Of a DNA stretch of 64,000 nt, positions 1 through 11,177 are shown in pieces. The position numbers were made by a program, and so were the translations under genes. The stretch is from Pseudoalteromonas rubra. Lineage in GTDB: Bacteria > Pseudomonadota > Gammaproteobacteria > Enterobacterales > Alteromonadaceae. The notes beneath the pieces were generated by a model. It was not told the DNA's origin. It worked only from the letters and a program-made list of their open reading frames with translations, and did no database searches. Within the stretch, counting starts at the first letter, position 1; every line of letters begins with the position of its first letter. The stretch is taken from positions 2,326,501 through 2,390,500 of the forward strand of contig NZ_CP045429.1 of the NCBI RefSeq assembly GCF_005886805.2. Reading direction: 5' to 3'.

Positions 1-1
1 A

Positions 2-445
2 GTTGCTAACATCAATATGGACAGCCTGAACCTGCTGGGTAAAGTGAAAGACATCAGCGTCGTCGGTATCGGCAAATCATCACTGGATGAGATGCTGGAA
101 ACGGCTGCTAAAGAGCAAGATCGCGTTGTTTCTGGTGATCCGCGCCCAGCTGCTGGCGGCTACTACCGTTCAGATCACTTCGCCTTCGCTAACATGGGTG
201 TGCCGGCAATGTATGCTGGCGGTGGTACAGAAGCGCGCAATGAGGCCACAGCACAATATCGTAAGCGCATGAGTCTGGTTCTACGTGGTTGTTATCACCA
301 ACCGTGTGACCGTTACCGCGATGAGTGGGATCTGAGCGGTGCAGTACAAGATCTCCAATTGTTCTTCCAGGTCGGTTATGACATTTCACAACAAAGTGAA
401 TGGCCAACCTGGAAAGCAACCTCGGAGTTTCAGCGCAACAAATAA
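2..445 (+). CDS. M28 family zinc aminopeptidase, C-terminal part (5' end outside window)
   Basis: The reading frame is open from the first bases of the window and ends at TAA 443-445, so only the last 147 or so residues are present. The segment reading SDHFAFANMGVPAMYAGGG is typical of the end of the M28 metallopeptidase domain, where a histidine completes the di-zinc site. Family members are exported aminopeptidases or carboxypeptidases of about 550 residues. Substrate and signal peptide cannot be judged from this fragment. A hairpin terminator follows at 482-517. Confidence 0.8.
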   Translation, partial: VANINMDSLNLLGKVKDISVVGIGKSSLDEMLETAAKEQDRVVSGDPRPAAGGYYRSDHFAFANMGVPAMYAGGGTEARNEATAQYRKRMSLVLRGCYHQPCDRYRDEWDLSGAVQDLQLFFQVGYDISQQSEWPTWKATSEFQRNK

Positions 446-450
446 ATACA

Positions 451-469
451 AATGATATTGATTTTCATT
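451..469 (+). promoter_or_regulatory. Candidate Fur box upstream of the 10-TM transporter
   Basis: The 19-mer AATGATATTGATTTTCATT matches the Vibrio/Pseudoalteromonas-type Fur box AATGATAATGATTATCATT at 17 of 19 positions (consensus from memory). It lies 49 bp before the ATG at 518. This suggests iron-responsive repression of the transporter; it has not been tested. Confidence 0.6.
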
Positions 470-481
470 TAATAACATTTT

Positions 482-517
482 AAAGTGCAACTGTGTTTTC
501 AACCGGTTGCACTTTTT
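482..517 (+). terminator. Hairpin with T-run after the M28 peptidase gene
   Basis: A 10-bp perfect stem (AAAGTGCAAC 482-491 with GTTGCACTTT 506-515) and a 14-nt loop run into a T stretch that ends right at the ATG at 518. It looks like an intrinsic terminator for the peptidase gene. Because it sits between the Fur box and the transporter start, it could instead be a 5'-leader hairpin of the transporter mRNA. Confidence 0.6.
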
Positions 518-1684
518 ATGCTCTCACAATCCTACTCTGTCACAACCAGAGGTAAATCAGCGCTCTCTTCCTTTATAGCAAACAAGCGATTATTGCTTCC
601 CTTGCTAGTCTGTCTGGCGATTTTATTCGAACCTCTCCGTGAGCTGACTATCGCCACACTTGCAGATGCGTTTTTTCAGGTAAGCGTATTTGTTGCCGGC
701 ACACTCGCTATTTATTACTTTCTGGTCGACCGACTGCCGCAACTTGAACTCAGCTATCTTAAAGCGAAATCCCCGGCACTGGAAATCTCTATGGCCGCAG
801 TACTTGGCGCTCTGCCTGGCTGCGGTGGCGCCATCATAGTGGTTACTCAATTTACGAAAGGCCAGGCAAGCTTTGCGTCAGTGGTCGCCGTACTGACTGC
901 AACCATGGGGGATGCGGCTTTTTTGCTTCTGGCTAAAAAGCCAATTGAGGGACTTACAATCATCACTTTGGGTATTGCCGTAGGCATAGTCAGTGGTTTA
1001 GTCGTTAACCTGTTACACAAACCCGGGTTTTGCCAACCCGATGCGCAGAGTAAAAATGTGATTGAATGTAAAGCGCCGTCTAGTGCTATCCGTTTCAGTG
1101 AACCTGTATGGCGTTGGGTACTTCTCCCTTGTCTGATGATAGCTTTGCTTATCGCATTTAACACCGATTTAGGCATACTGACACAGCCCGTTGAACTGGC
1201 TGGTGCGGCACTTGCCCTGTTTGCACTCACAATCTGGGCGTTGTCTTCTAAAGGTCAAAGTTATCGGGAAGTCACTGCGGAAGATGATGAGCAAGATCCC
1301 CCTTCCAAGCTTGCCAAGGTGATCCACGATACGCATTTTGTCACGGCCTGGGTTGTCGCCAGTTTTATGCTCTATGAGTTGTCTGTCGCTCTCTTTGGCT
1401 TAGATCTGGCTGCTTGGTTTTCCCAATACGCCGTTTTCGCCCCGCTTATCGCAATAGCCATTGGCATGCTACCAGGTTGTGGCCCTCAGATAGTGGTAAC
1501 CAGCTTATATATTCAGGGAGTTTTACCTTTTAGTGCACTGGCAGCCAACGCGGTGGCAAACGATGGAGACGCATTGTTTCCGGCCCTGGCACTCGCCCCC
1601 GGCGCTGCGGTCGTGGCCACACTCTACTCGGCCATACCGGCACTGTTTGTGGGTTATGGGCTATATTACTTTGCCAATCTGTAA
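518..1684 (+). CDS. Putative 10-TM heavy-metal/manganese transporter (ArsP_2-like)
   Basis: A 388-residue, very hydrophobic protein built as two related halves. Each half carries a matching glycine-cysteine signature, GALPGCGGA near residue 100 and GMLPGCGPQ near residue 315, followed by a GDA motif (MGDAAF and NDGDALF). This duplicated layout is typical of the family annotated as putative 10-TM heavy-metal exporter or putative manganese transporter. A cytoplasmic charged loop separates the halves. An upstream GTG at 485 lies inside the terminator hairpin, so I chose ATG 518, though no clear Shine-Dalgarno precedes it. The Fur box at 451-469 suggests iron or manganese homeostasis. Substrate and direction of transport are inferred. 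Confidence 0.75.
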   Translation: MLSQSYSVTTRGKSALSSFIANKRLLLPLLVCLAILFEPLRELTIATLADAFFQVSVFVAGTLAIYYFLVDRLPQLELSYLKAKSPALEISMAAVLGALPGCGGAIIVVTQFTKGQASFASVVAVLTATMGDAAFLLLAKKPIEGLTIITLGIAVGIVSGLVVNLLHKPGFCQPDAQSKNVIECKAPSSAIRFSEPVWRWVLLPCLMIALLIAFNTDLGILTQPVELAGAALALFALTIWALSSKGQSYREVTAEDDEQDPPSKLAKVIHDTHFVTAWVVASFMLYELSVALFGLDLAAWFSQYAVFAPLIAIAIGMLPGCGPQIVVTSLYIQGVLPFSALAANAVANDGDALFPALALAPGAAVVATLYSAIPALFVGYGLYYFANL

Positions 1685-1713
1685 TTTCACCCTTTGTCCG
1701 AAAGATTTGCTAG

Positions 1714-1735
1714 ACAGGCACCCAGTGGTGCCTGT
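1714..1735 (+). terminator. Hairpin after the transporter gene
   Basis: A 9-bp perfect stem (ACAGGCACC with GGTGCCTGT) and a CAGT loop lie 30 bp after the transporter stop. There is no T-run, so it may be a weak or Rho-assisted terminator or an mRNA-stabilising hairpin. Confidence 0.45.
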
Positions 1736-1736
1736 T

Positions 1737-2125
1737 CAAACATAAACAACCAAAGATCATTGCTCTGTACTTTGACTAAGTGCAATCTCAGCGCCACCAG
1801 ATAAGCATTCGGCGCAAGCTTCTTTATCCCTGAGGCTCAGCCTGAAAAACCTTCAACACGTCAGCTCATCGCGCTCGAGACGACTCCATAATCACATAAT
1901 AAGAACAGGTTCATAGCTACTAAGTTAATAGGTACTGATCTTGACTATTTAGCTTCAGGTTACTGATGCTATGTACAGTTAGGCACTCTGCCCCATTAGC
2001 AGCAACGGTAGAGAGCGCAATGGGTTTAACGCAGAGTAAAACAATCGGGTCTACACGCGCCATTTTGAGGCCAATATGGTGCACCGATACAAGAAGATAA
2101 GAGATTAGTAGAAGGATTTAAATAC
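1737..2125. other. Intergenic region without a recognisable gene
   Basis: This stretch lies between the transporter hairpin and the rmf terminator. Only short open frames without ribosome binding sites are visible on either strand, and I see no repeat or RNA gene. Confidence 0.5.
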
Positions 2126-2155
2126 AAAAAAACAAAGCCCCATCGTAGGGGCTTT
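2126..2155 (-). terminator. Intrinsic terminator of rmf
   Basis: Read on the minus strand, an 8-bp stem (AAAGCCCC with GGGGCTTT) and a 6-nt loop are followed by a T-rich tract, 35 bp beyond the rmf stop codon. Confidence 0.8.
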
Positions 2156-2189
2156 TGACCTTGCTTAGTCATTAGATATTTATAGGAAT

Positions 2190-2360
2190 TTAGGTTTTGT
2201 ACATGTTGCGGTTATCTATGGCCTCTCGCCATCCCCCCAACCATTCTGATCTGTGCTCTACTTGCTGATATGGACATAAATCTTTGGACCGGCCCGCTAA
2301 ACCTGCTTTGAATCCCTGGGCATGTGCTCTTTCTAAACGGTCTCTTTTCTGTCTCTTCAT
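2190..2360 (-). CDS. rmf: Ribosome modulation factor
   Basis: This 56-residue basic protein begins MKRQKRDRLERA and contains GLAGRSKDLCPYQ and RSEWLGGWREA, which track the E. coli RMF sequence almost residue for residue. RMF binds 70S ribosomes in stationary phase and drives formation of inactive 100S dimers. A GTG start five codons upstream is possible, but ATG 2360 has a good ribosome site (GGTGAGGA about 8 nt upstream) and matches the family N-terminus. It is a single-gene unit with its own terminator at 2126-2155. Control by ppGpp is known for E. coli and only presumed here. Confidence 0.95.
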   Translation of the reverse strand: MKRQKRDRLERAHAQGFKAGLAGRSKDLCPYQQVEHRSEWLGGWREAIDNRNMYKT

Positions 2361-2423
2361 AGGTAAATTCCTCACCTTTCATATTTTTCGAGTTGCTTTC
2401 GTCTTAACGACATCCACATTTAA

Positions 2424-2452
2424 TAAATAGTTAATAAATTCGTAAATATCAA
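2424..2452 (-). promoter_or_regulatory. Possible rmf promoter
   Basis: On the minus strand TTGATA (2452-2447) and TATTTA (2429-2424) are 17 bp apart, upstream of the rmf ribosome site. The -10 match is poor, so this is only a candidate. Confidence 0.3.
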
Positions 2453-2830
2453 TCCGTACGAAACACGACAGGGTCCTCTGTACACTTTGATTCAGTGCTT
2501 CGCCGCAGGCTGCCTGACAGCCGATAGCTCGAATTTCATCTAACTACTAACATTTTTACTATTGCATATGGTTAAACAACGGCCGACTGTGAACGCGCTT
2601 TTTCGCCAGACACAAGTCGACTAATTCAGGATTGGCCAAACCTTCAAAAACAATAAATCATATATCGTTTTCACATGCAACAAGCGAACGATGACTGGCA
2701 AGTAACAAATATGGGGAAAGAGAAGATTAATGCAGAAAATAAAGATAACCCTTAAAAGTCATCTTATTCTAGTGAAATATTAGATTGTTCATTAACAAAT
2801 CAGCGTAAAAAAACATTCATTAATTTGTAA
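2453..2830. other. Intergenic region between rmf and serS
   Basis: An AT-rich stretch with no convincing open frame on either strand and no recognised RNA or repeat. The serS terminator marks its right edge. Confidence 0.5.
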
Positions 2831-2857
2831 TAAAAAAGGCCACTAGAATGCGGCCTT
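2831..2857 (-). terminator. Intrinsic terminator of serS operon
   Basis: On the minus strand, AAGGCC pairs with GGCCTT around a 10-nt loop and runs directly into a T stretch, 21 bp past the serS stop. It closes the ftsK-lolA-rarA-crcB-serS unit. Confidence 0.75.
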
Positions 2858-2877
2858 AGATCAACGCGTTAAGCGTT

Positions 2878-4170
<1,293 letters not shown>

Positions 4171-4178
4171 TTATTCTT

Positions 4179-4565
4179 TTAACCTTTTTGCATGACTAAG
4201 CACAGGCCTATCCAGGCCATGAAAATACACATCACGACATTCAACACTATATTAAGTACCATTTTCATTATCTGGCCTTGCTGAAGTAACAGCAAAGAAT
4301 CCATAGAAAAGGTAGAAAATGTCGTTAAAGCACCCAAGAAGCCAATCCCGACCAAACTTTTAGCCGGAGATACTTCAATGACCTGCTTATCAATTAATCC
4401 GTAGAGAATGCCCATCAACAGTGAACCCAGAATATTAACGGTCAACGTACCAAAAGGGAATCCCTTACCCAAGAGTTTTAAGGTGATATCACTAATAAAA
4501 AAGCGCAGGCAGGCGCCAAATGCGCCACCGGTCGCAATCATCAGGTAAGTTTTAATCAAATCCAT
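4179..4565 (-). CDS. crcB: Fluoride ion exporter CrcB/Fluc
   Basis: A 128-residue protein with four hydrophobic helices. It carries the CrcB signatures GGAFGACLRFFI near the N-terminus and GFLGALTTFSTFS in helix 3, whose asparagine, phenylalanine and serine/threonine residues line the fluoride pore of the dual-topology dimer. Its start overlaps the rarA stop by one base, so the two are probably translationally coupled. No fluoride riboswitch precedes it; it is simply embedded in the rarA-serS operon. Confidence 0.93.
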   Translation of the reverse strand: MDLIKTYLMIATGGAFGACLRFFISDITLKLLGKGFPFGTLTVNILGSLLMGILYGLIDKQVIEVSPAKSLVGIGFLGALTTFSTFSMDSLLLLQQGQIMKMVLNIVLNVVMCIFMAWIGLCLVMQKG

Positions 4566-5917
4566 CAGTGATTGTCTTCATCTTGATAGCGTTTCTGGAC
4601 ACTTTGTTCATTCAAAGAACGCAAGTAACGGAGTTTTTCAGAAATTTGTTTCTCTAACCCTCTGTCACTGGGCTCATAGTAACGACGCTGCTGTATATCT
4701 GCAGGGAAGTAACATTCACCAGCGGCAAACGCCCCCGGTTCATTGTGTGCATATCGATACTCCTCACCAAAACCGAGTTCTTTCATCAGCTTGGTGGGAG
4801 CATTACGCAGATGCTCTGGCACCGGAAGGTCAGGATCGCTGGCGGCATCCTGCTTAGCCTGATTGAACGCCATGTAGACGGCATTACTTTTGGCCGCACT
4901 GGCCAGGTAGATAGTTGCCTGTGCGATGGCCCGCTCTCCTTCACTAGGACCAACCCGGTGATAGATATCCCAGGCATTCAGTGCCACTTGCATGGCACGT
5001 GGATCGGCATTGCCTATGTCTTCAGTCGCAATCGCAAGTAATCGCCTGGCTACGTAAAGCGGATCGCCACCACCAGCAAGGATCCGACAATACCAATATA
5101 ACGCGGCGTCCGGATCGCTACCCCGCACAGATTTATGAAATGCTGAGATCAAATCGTAATATATATCCCCGCCCTTATCATATTTCGCCAGGTGCGACGG
5201 TAAGACTTGTTTTAGTACCGCTTCATCTACTAACACTTGCCCTTCACCATTGGCACCCAGATCAATGGCTTGTTCAAGCAGATTGAGCGCTTTTCTGGCA
5301 TCGCCATCCGCAGCACGAGACAATGCATCTATCACGGCATCATCCAGTGTAATTTGCAGGCTGCCAAGCTCTTTGTCCTGAGTCTGTGCCTGACGCAGTA
5401 CCTGAGTAAGCTCATCGAGACTAAGCGGCTTTAAGGTATAGACACGTGCGCGGGATAAAATCGCATTGTTCAGGGCAAATGAAGGGTTTTCAGTGGTAGC
5501 ACCAATAAAGATAAACGTACCGTCTTCGATATGTGGCAAAAAGGCATCCTGCTGTGACTTATTGAATCGATGGACTTCATCAACAAACAAGATTGTACGA
5601 GTACTACTTTGGCTTAGGCGATTCTTCGCATCGAGCACTTGCTCACGGATCTCCTTCACGCCTGCTGTAACCGCAGATAACTTGCACAATTGTGCATTCG
5701 CATGGTGCGCGATGATCTCAGCAAGTGTGGTTTTACCTACCCCGGGAGGCCCCCACAAAATCAAACTATGGCAACGTCCCTGAGCAATAGCCCGACGCAA
5801 CGGACTATCAGCACCAAGAATATGACTTTGCCCAATGTAACCGTCTAAGTTGGACGGTCGCATTCTCGCCGCCAAAGGCCTGACATCGGGCGCAAAATCA
5901 AAACCCAGGTTAGTCAC
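4565..5917 (-). CDS. rarA: Replication-associated recombination protein A (AAA+ ATPase)
   Basis: A 450-residue AAA+ clamp-loader-like ATPase of the RarA/MgsA/WRNIP1 family, acting at stalled replication forks. Visible features are the N-terminal [17 protein letters not shown] segment, Walker [10 protein letters not shown], Walker [11 protein letters not shown], and the C-terminal tetramerisation region ending in the family-typical [18 protein letters not shown]. Length matches E. coli RarA (447). Its start overlaps lolA by 8 bp. Confidence 0.95.
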   Translation of the reverse strand: MTNLGFDFAPDVRPLAARMRPSNLDGYIGQSHILGADSPLRRAIAQGRCHSLILWGPPGVGKTTLAEIIAHHANAQLCKLSAVTAGVKEIREQVLDAKNRLSQSSTRTILFVDEVHRFNKSQQDAFLPHIEDGTFIFIGATTENPSFALNNAILSRARVYTLKPLSLDELTQVLRQAQTQDKELGSLQITLDDAVIDALSRAADGDARKALNLLEQAIDLGANGEGQVLVDEAVLKQVLPSHLAKYDKGGDIYYDLISAFHKSVRGSDPDAALYWYCRILAGGGDPLYVARRLLAIATEDIGNADPRAMQVALNAWDIYHRVGPSEGERAIAQATIYLASAAKSNAVYMAFNQAKQDAASDPDLPVPEHLRNAPTKLMKELGFGEEYRYAHNEPGAFAAGECYFPADIQQRRYYEPSDRGLEKQISEKLRYLRSLNEQSVQKRYQDEDNH

Positions 5918-6563
5918 TTTGTGTCTGGTCGTCGACGACCACCCCTTCTGGGATCACAAACTTAAACTGCTCGGCATCCACCGGACCATTGATCTGTGCC
6001 TCGCTGAACTTAAAGCTGGAGATCTGACCTGAAGAATCTGTGACGTTCAACTGGCCAATTTTCAGGCCACCATCAGCAAACAAAACATCCAACCGCTCCA
6101 CCTGAGCACCGGACTGAATGGGCTCAATACGATAGCCACCAGAAATTTCTGAAACCTGGTATTTCTGCCATTGCTTTGGATCTTGTGTCGTCAGCAATAC
6201 AAAGGGCGTTGTGTCTATCAGACCAAGTGTATTAAGAATCGTTGCTTGCTCAGCAAAGCTGTCAAAATAAACCGTACGAAGCCCATCTGAAACTAGTAAA
6301 GTTTCATCGGGCTCATTCTGTTGCCAGCGTATTTTAGCAGGATATTGCAGTACTATTTCGCCCTTACCGGATTGGATAAGGTGTCCGTCCTGATCAATCA
6401 CACTTTGCTCAAACTCGGCCCGAAAGCTCTCCAGAGCTTTTAACTTATCTTTCAAAGACTGTGCAGCAACACTAACCGTTTGCGTTGCGTTCGTTTGCGT
6501 TGCATATACTGCCGGATTAGCTCCGACTATACATAAAGCCAGAATAAGTGGTTGTAACTTCAT
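5910..6563 (-). CDS. lolA: Outer-membrane lipoprotein carrier protein
   Basis: A 217-residue periplasmic chaperone that carries lipoproteins from LolCDE to LolB. There is an N-terminal signal peptide (about residues 1-21, ending near VYA). The mature part shows LolA-type segments such as [41 protein letters not shown] and [10 protein letters not shown]. Its start overlaps the ftsK stop by one base (TAATG arrangement), and its end overlaps rarA. This order is conserved in gammaproteobacteria. Confidence 0.95.
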   Translation of the reverse strand: MKLQPLILALCIVGANPAVYATQTNATQTVSVAAQSLKDKLKALESFRAEFEQSVIDQDGHLIQSGKGEIVLQYPAKIRWQQNEPDETLLVSDGLRTVYFDSFAEQATILNTLGLIDTTPFVLLTTQDPKQWQKYQVSEISGGYRIEPIQSGAQVERLDVLFADGGLKIGQLNVTDSSGQISSFKFSEAQINGPVDAEQFKFVIPEGVVVDDQTQSD

Positions 6564-9232
6564 TAATTCGCTCCACCTTTGGGCACCAGTACTTCTCTGG
6601 CACCATTATGCCCTGGCGCACTGACGACGCCGGACATTTCCATTTGTTCAACCAGGCGAGCCGCGCGGTTATAACCAACGCGTAATTTTCGCTGAACGCT
6701 AGACACTGAGACCTTACCGGTTTCAATGACAAACGCCACGGCTTCATCATAGAGTGGGTCGGACTCCTCGTCTTCCCCCTCACTTGCCTCGCCTGGCAGT
6801 AAAATATCTTCTGTGGCTTCGCCACACAATATGTCATCGATATAGTTGGGTTTACCGCGGGCTTTCCAGTCACTGACGACCGCATGTACCTCATGGTCAT
6901 CAACAAATGCGCCATGAACACGTATCGGTACACTGGTGCCTGGTGGTAGATATAGCATGTCACCCATACCCAACAGGTTTTCTGCACCTTGTTGGTCCAG
7001 TATGGTACGCGAGTCGATTTTACTCGATACCTGAAACGCCATCCGGGTTGGGATATTGGCCTTGATCAGGCCGGTGATCACATCCACGGAAGGTCGCTGC
7101 GTCGCCAGCACAAGGTGGATCCCTGCTGCACGCGCTTTTTGCGCGATACGGGCAATTAACTCTTCTACCTTTTTGCCCACAATCATCATCATGTCGGCAA
7201 ATTCATCGATCACTACAACAATACTCGGCAGCTTATCCAGCTCTTCGGGCTCGTCTGCCATGCCATCCGTGTCTTTAAACAAGGGGTCCAGAATTGGATG
7301 ACCAGCTTCCTTTGCATCCAGGATCTTCTGGTTGTAGCCCTTCAGATTTCGCACGCCAAGCGCTGACATCAGCTTATAACGACGTTCCATTTCACCCACA
7401 CACCAACGCAACGCATTGGCTGCTTCTTTCATATCCGTGACCACCTCACACAGCAAATGCGGAATGCCCTCATACACCGACAATTCAAGCATTTTAGGGT
7501 CAATCATAATCATGCGTACGTCTTCAGGTGGTGATTTGTACAACAAGCTTAATATCATAACATTAACGCCGACTGACTTACCTGAACCTGTTGTACCGGC
7601 GACAAGTAAGTGAGGCATTTTAGCCAAATCGGCCACCACCGGCTGCCCGGCAATATCTTTGCCCAGTACCATGGTCAGTGGCGAAGCATTTTGCTCAAAC
7701 TTAGGGGCGTTTATCACTTCTGATAAACGCACGATTTCTCGATTTTTATTTGGTAGCTCCAGACCCACAAAAGTCTTGCCCGGAATAACTTCAACCACAC
7801 GCACACTGACGGCTGACAGAGAACGCGCCAAATCTTTCGCAAGGCCGGTGATCTTAGCAACTTTGATTCCAGGTGCCAGATCCAGCTCAAAACGTGTAAC
7901 AACCGGTCCCGGATAAACTCCCATAACCTTAGCCTGAATATTGAAATCCAATAGTTTGGACTCAACAAGTCGAGATACCGCTTCGAGCTCTTCTTCGGAG
8001 ATCGGATTTTTCGCTTTGTCTGGTCTGTCTAGCAAGTCGAGTGACGGCAAAGGATCTTTCGGAGGTTCAGCTTCCAATAAAGCTTCAAATTGCTCTTTGG
8101 CGCTAGGTGGTGGCTGATAACCTGATGCAGGTTTTTCCTTCGGCTTTAATGGCCGTGCAGGTGATACCACTTTGGTTTCAACAGGCGCAGGAGTATCGTC
8201 CAGTGCATTCAGTGCCGCTACCGTATCAAACGCTTCATCGTCGACCGCAGAGAAGTTAATTTCCTGCTCAAGAATGTCATCCAGCTCATCGAACACGCAG
8301 GGCGCTACGGCAATATCATCGTCATTGGCCATCGCTAAATCGCTTGCCTCAGCTTGCCGTATCTCGGGTTCGGGCTGAGGCGCTGGTTTTGCGCCAAACA
8401 ACTTATCTTTTAGCTTTTGAGGCTTACTCTTATTGGACTGTTGATCAGTATCCGAAATTTGCTCGACGGGATCAGGGGTTGTGACCTCAACCACATCTTC
8501 TATAACCTGCTCACTGGCTTCGGCTTCAACTTGCGCAGCTGCTTGATTGCGCTCAGCACTTTCGACCAGCGTAGCATTATTCGGCAGACCAGCGTCTTTG
8601 CTACCTTCTTTACCATCACTTAGCGTGACCGCCGACTTGGGTTCGCTACGATGTTTTATTTTGTCGAAACACCATTTACAGAACGCAACCACTTTTTCGC
8701 CAATATAGTCGACAAATTCAACCCAGGATACCCCTGTTAACAGGGTCAGACCGGCAAAGAAAAAGCACAATAACAAGATCGTGGTTCCAGTAAAGTTAAA
8801 TGCAGGCATCATGGCACTGGCGACCACATCCCCCACTACCCCACCGGAAGAAAAATTATAAATATCATCAAAATTGATGCTACTGATAGCACTGGCTGAT
8901 GTGATAAATAACGTGCCGCCTATCAGTCTCAGTCCCAAAGTTGTGTAGTCTAACTGCAGTAGCTTATGTGGTTTTTTGAATAACAGATAGCCAAACAACT
9001 GAATGACAGCCGGCACTAAAAATGCCAGCCAGCCAAAGCTGAGTAATAAGATATCAGCAACCCAGGCACCAGCAGCACCTGTGACGTTGTTAACCTTAAT
9101 AAACTCGCCTGTTTGCGTCCAGGCGGGGTCTGCCGGGTCAAAGCTGATAAGTGCGCACAGCGTAAATATCGCTGCCGCCGTACTGACAATCAGGCCAGTC
9201 TCCAGCAGGCGCTGAATACCATTTAAGCGCAT
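6563..9232 (-). CDS. ftsK: DNA translocase FtsK
   Basis: An 889-residue septal DNA pump that clears chromosome dimers at division. Four N-terminal membrane helices occupy roughly residues 20-180. A low-complexity acidic/proline linker follows to about 410. The motor has Walker [13 protein letters not shown] and Walker [15 protein letters not shown]-terminal winged-helix gamma domain (about 820-885, [18 protein letters not shown]) reads KOPS sites. The frame extends upstream to 9313, but that would overlap lrp; ATG 9232 gives the family N-terminus [11 protein letters not shown]. The linker is shorter than in E. coli FtsK (1329 residues). Confidence 0.95.
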   Translation of the reverse strand: MRLNGIQRLLETGLIVSTAAAIFTLCALISFDPADPAWTQTGEFIKVNNVTGAAGAWVADILLLSFGWLAFLVPAVIQLFGYLLFKKPHKLLQLDYTTLGLRLIGGTLFITSASAISSINFDDIYNFSSGGVVGDVVASAMMPAFNFTGTTILLLCFFFAGLTLLTGVSWVEFVDYIGEKVVAFCKWCFDKIKHRSEPKSAVTLSDGKEGSKDAGLPNNATLVESAERNQAAAQVEAEASEQVIEDVVEVTTPDPVEQISDTDQQSNKSKPQKLKDKLFGAKPAPQPEPEIRQAEASDLAMANDDDIAVAPCVFDELDDILEQEINFSAVDDEAFDTVAALNALDDTPAPVETKVVSPARPLKPKEKPASGYQPPPSAKEQFEALLEAEPPKDPLPSLDLLDRPDKAKNPISEEELEAVSRLVESKLLDFNIQAKVMGVYPGPVVTRFELDLAPGIKVAKITGLAKDLARSLSAVSVRVVEVIPGKTFVGLELPNKNREIVRLSEVINAPKFEQNASPLTMVLGKDIAGQPVVADLAKMPHLLVAGTTGSGKSVGVNVMILSLLYKSPPEDVRMIMIDPKMLELSVYEGIPHLLCEVVTDMKEAANALRWCVGEMERRYKLMSALGVRNLKGYNQKILDAKEAGHPILDPLFKDTDGMADEPEELDKLPSIVVVIDEFADMMMIVGKKVEELIARIAQKARAAGIHLVLATQRPSVDVITGLIKANIPTRMAFQVSSKIDSRTILDQQGAENLLGMGDMLYLPPGTSVPIRVHGAFVDDHEVHAVVSDWKARGKPNYIDDILCGEATEDILLPGEASEGEDEESDPLYDEAVAFVIETGKVSVSSVQRKLRVGYNRAARLVEQMEMSGVVSAPGHNGAREVLVPKGGAN

Positions 9233-9300
9233 TATGTAATACCTAAATACTGTTTCGTTAATTCTAACATGACTTTTTGCACACCTTAGCAAGAATTTCC

Positions 9301-9780
9301 CTAGGGTGCACAAGGTTTTATCACTTCACCTTGCTCCCCTTTTACTTCTTCCATTACAACATAGGTACGACTTTCACTAATACTGGGGAGTTTTAAAAGT
9401 ATCTCACCCAAAACGCCGCGATACTCAGACATATCCGTCACCCGAGTTTTTAACAGATAATCAAAGTTACCAGACACAAGATGACATTCGATAATTTCAT
9501 CATGTTGTTTGACCGCCTGATTAAACTGATCGAACACGTCTGGCGAATTTTTATTAACTGTGACCTCAACGAATACCAACAAGCCCTGACCCAGTTTCAC
9601 CGGGTCAACAACTGCCTTATAGCCTTTTATATAGCCTTCGCGTTCGAGTTTTTTTACCCGCTCCAGACAAGGCGTAGCGCTTAGCCCTATTCGTCTTGCC
9701 AATTCTACATTAGAAATTCGTCCGTCTTTTTGCAGTTCAACTAAAATCTTTCTATCGGTTCTGTCTAACTGAGTATGCAT
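9301..9780 (-). CDS. lrp: Leucine-responsive regulatory protein
   Basis: A 159-residue Lrp/AsnC regulator. The N-terminal helix-turn-helix is seen in [33 protein letters not shown] split over residues 6-40, and the C-terminal RAM ligand-binding domain in the second half ([19 protein letters not shown]). It is highly similar to E. coli Lrp (164 residues). It is transcribed divergently from ald across 139 bp. Since Lrp-family proteins often control alanine dehydrogenase genes, regulation of ald is a reasonable inference. Confidence 0.93.
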   Translation of the reverse strand: MHTQLDRTDRKILVELQKDGRISNVELARRIGLSATPCLERVKKLEREGYIKGYKAVVDPVKLGQGLLVFVEVTVNKNSPDVFDQFNQAVKQHDEIIECHLVSGNFDYLLKTRVTDMSEYRGVLGEILLKLPSISESRTYVVMEEVKGEQGEVIKPCAP

Positions 9781-9919
9781 GATCAGTTTTATATCCTGAA
9801 TATTTACTTAATACAGTGTTATCAACTATTCATTATACTAAAAAAGGTAGGACATACTAGCAAACCATATCTATAATGGTCGAAAATTTTTACCCCGTTC
9901 TTAATTGAGGCGAATTGTT

Positions 9920-11041
9920 ATGATTATTGGTGTACCTAAAGAGATAAAAAACCACGAATACCGTGTTGGTATGGTTCCAGCGAGTGTTCGTGAACTGATT
10001 AATCACGGCCACCAGGTAATAGTTGAAACAAATGCAGGTATCGGTATTGGTTTCACTGACGAGGATTACATTCAGGTTGGTGCTGAAATCCGTGACACAG
10101 CGGCACAGGTTTTCGAACAAGCTGACATGATCGTTAAAGTAAAAGAGCCACAGGCTGTTGAGCGCGCAATGCTACGTGAAGACCAAATTCTATTCACTTA
10201 CTTGCACCTTGCACCTGATTTGCCTCAGACAGAAGATCTGGTTAAGAGCGGCGCAATCTGTATCGCATACGAAACTGTTACTGACAACCGTGGTGGTTTA
10301 CCACTATTGGCACCTATGTCAGAAGTTGCTGGTCGTATGTCAATCCAGGCTGGTGCGCAGGCACTTGAAAAGTCAAACCTGGGTCGCGGCATGCTTTTGG
10401 GTGGCGTACCAGGTGTTGAACCAGCGAAAGTCGTTGTGATCGGTGGTGGTATGGTTGGCCGTAACGCAGCACAAATGGCTGTTGGTATGGGTGCTGACGT
10501 AACAATCCTTGACCGTAACATCGACGTTCTGCGTAGCCTAAACGCACAGTTTGGCAGCCAGGCTAAAGTTATCTACTCAACAGTTGATGCGCTAGAGAAG
10601 CACGTTGTTGAAGCAGACCTAGTGATCGGTGGTGTTCTAATCCCAGGTGCAGCTGCTCCTAAACTAGTTACAGCTGAGCACATCAAAGCAATGAAGCCTG
10701 GTGCAGCAATCGTTGACGTTGCTATCGACCAGGGTGGTTGTATCGCAACTTCTAAAGCAACAACACACGCAGAGCCAACTTACATCGTTGACGATGTTGT
10801 TCACTACTGCGTAGCAAACATGCCAGGCGCAGTACCACGCACTTCTACGTTTGCTTTGAACAACGCAACACTGCCTTACATCATCAAGCTTGCAAACCAG
10901 GGCTATAAAGAGGCGCTATTGTCTGACGAGCACTTCCTGAATGGTCTGAACGTTATTAAAGGCCAGATCACATGCAAAGAAGTTGCTGAAGGCTTTAACA
11001 TGGAATACGTTGAAGCACGTACAGCGCTTGCCAACGTATAA
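9920..11041 (+). CDS. ald: Alanine dehydrogenase
   Basis: A 373-residue NAD-dependent enzyme interconverting L-alanine and pyruvate plus ammonia. The N-terminus MIIGVPKEIKNHEYRVGMVP is the classical start of the family. The Rossmann motif VVIGGGMVGRNAA lies near residue 175, and catalytic Lys and His lie in the KVKEPQ and YLHLAPD segments. Start ATG 9920 has a GAGG site 9 nt upstream; a TTG at 9905 is less likely. Codon use is noticeably more optimised than in its neighbours, which suggests high expression. A strong terminator follows. Confidence 0.96.
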   Translation: MIIGVPKEIKNHEYRVGMVPASVRELINHGHQVIVETNAGIGIGFTDEDYIQVGAEIRDTAAQVFEQADMIVKVKEPQAVERAMLREDQILFTYLHLAPDLPQTEDLVKSGAICIAYETVTDNRGGLPLLAPMSEVAGRMSIQAGAQALEKSNLGRGMLLGGVPGVEPAKVVVIGGGMVGRNAAQMAVGMGADVTILDRNIDVLRSLNAQFGSQAKVIYSTVDALEKHVVEADLVIGGVLIPGAAAPKLVTAEHIKAMKPGAAIVDVAIDQGGCIATSKATTHAEPTYIVDDVVHYCVANMPGAVPRTSTFALNNATLPYIIKLANQGYKEALLSDEHFLNGLNVIKGQITCKEVAEGFNMEYVEARTALANV

Positions 11042-11060
11042 TTAAACACTTTGTGTTTAC

Positions 11061-11095
11061 AAAGCCTCGCTCATGCGGGGCTTTTTGCTTTTTAT
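11061..11095 (+). terminator. Intrinsic terminator of ald
   Basis: A 10-bp GC-rich stem with one G-T wobble (AAAGCCTCGC with GCGGGGCTTT), a TCAT loop and a following T-rich tract, 20 bp after the ald stop. Confidence 0.9.
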
Positions 11096-11177
11096 ACGCC
11101 AGACTCGAAGAGAGTTGCCTGCACCGCTTTTTATTGTCTATCTTTTTATTATAGTCAGGTAGTAAAGGTAGCGTTGC

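Noticed and set aside
485..517. N-terminal extension of the 10-TM transporter from GTG 485
   Set aside because: It would place the start codon inside the hairpin/terminator, and the extra residues do not resemble the family N-terminus.
9233..9313. Longer FtsK start overlapping lrp
   Set aside because: The extra 27 residues are not part of the conserved FtsK start and would overlap the lrp end; ATG 9232 gives the expected [11 protein letters not shown].
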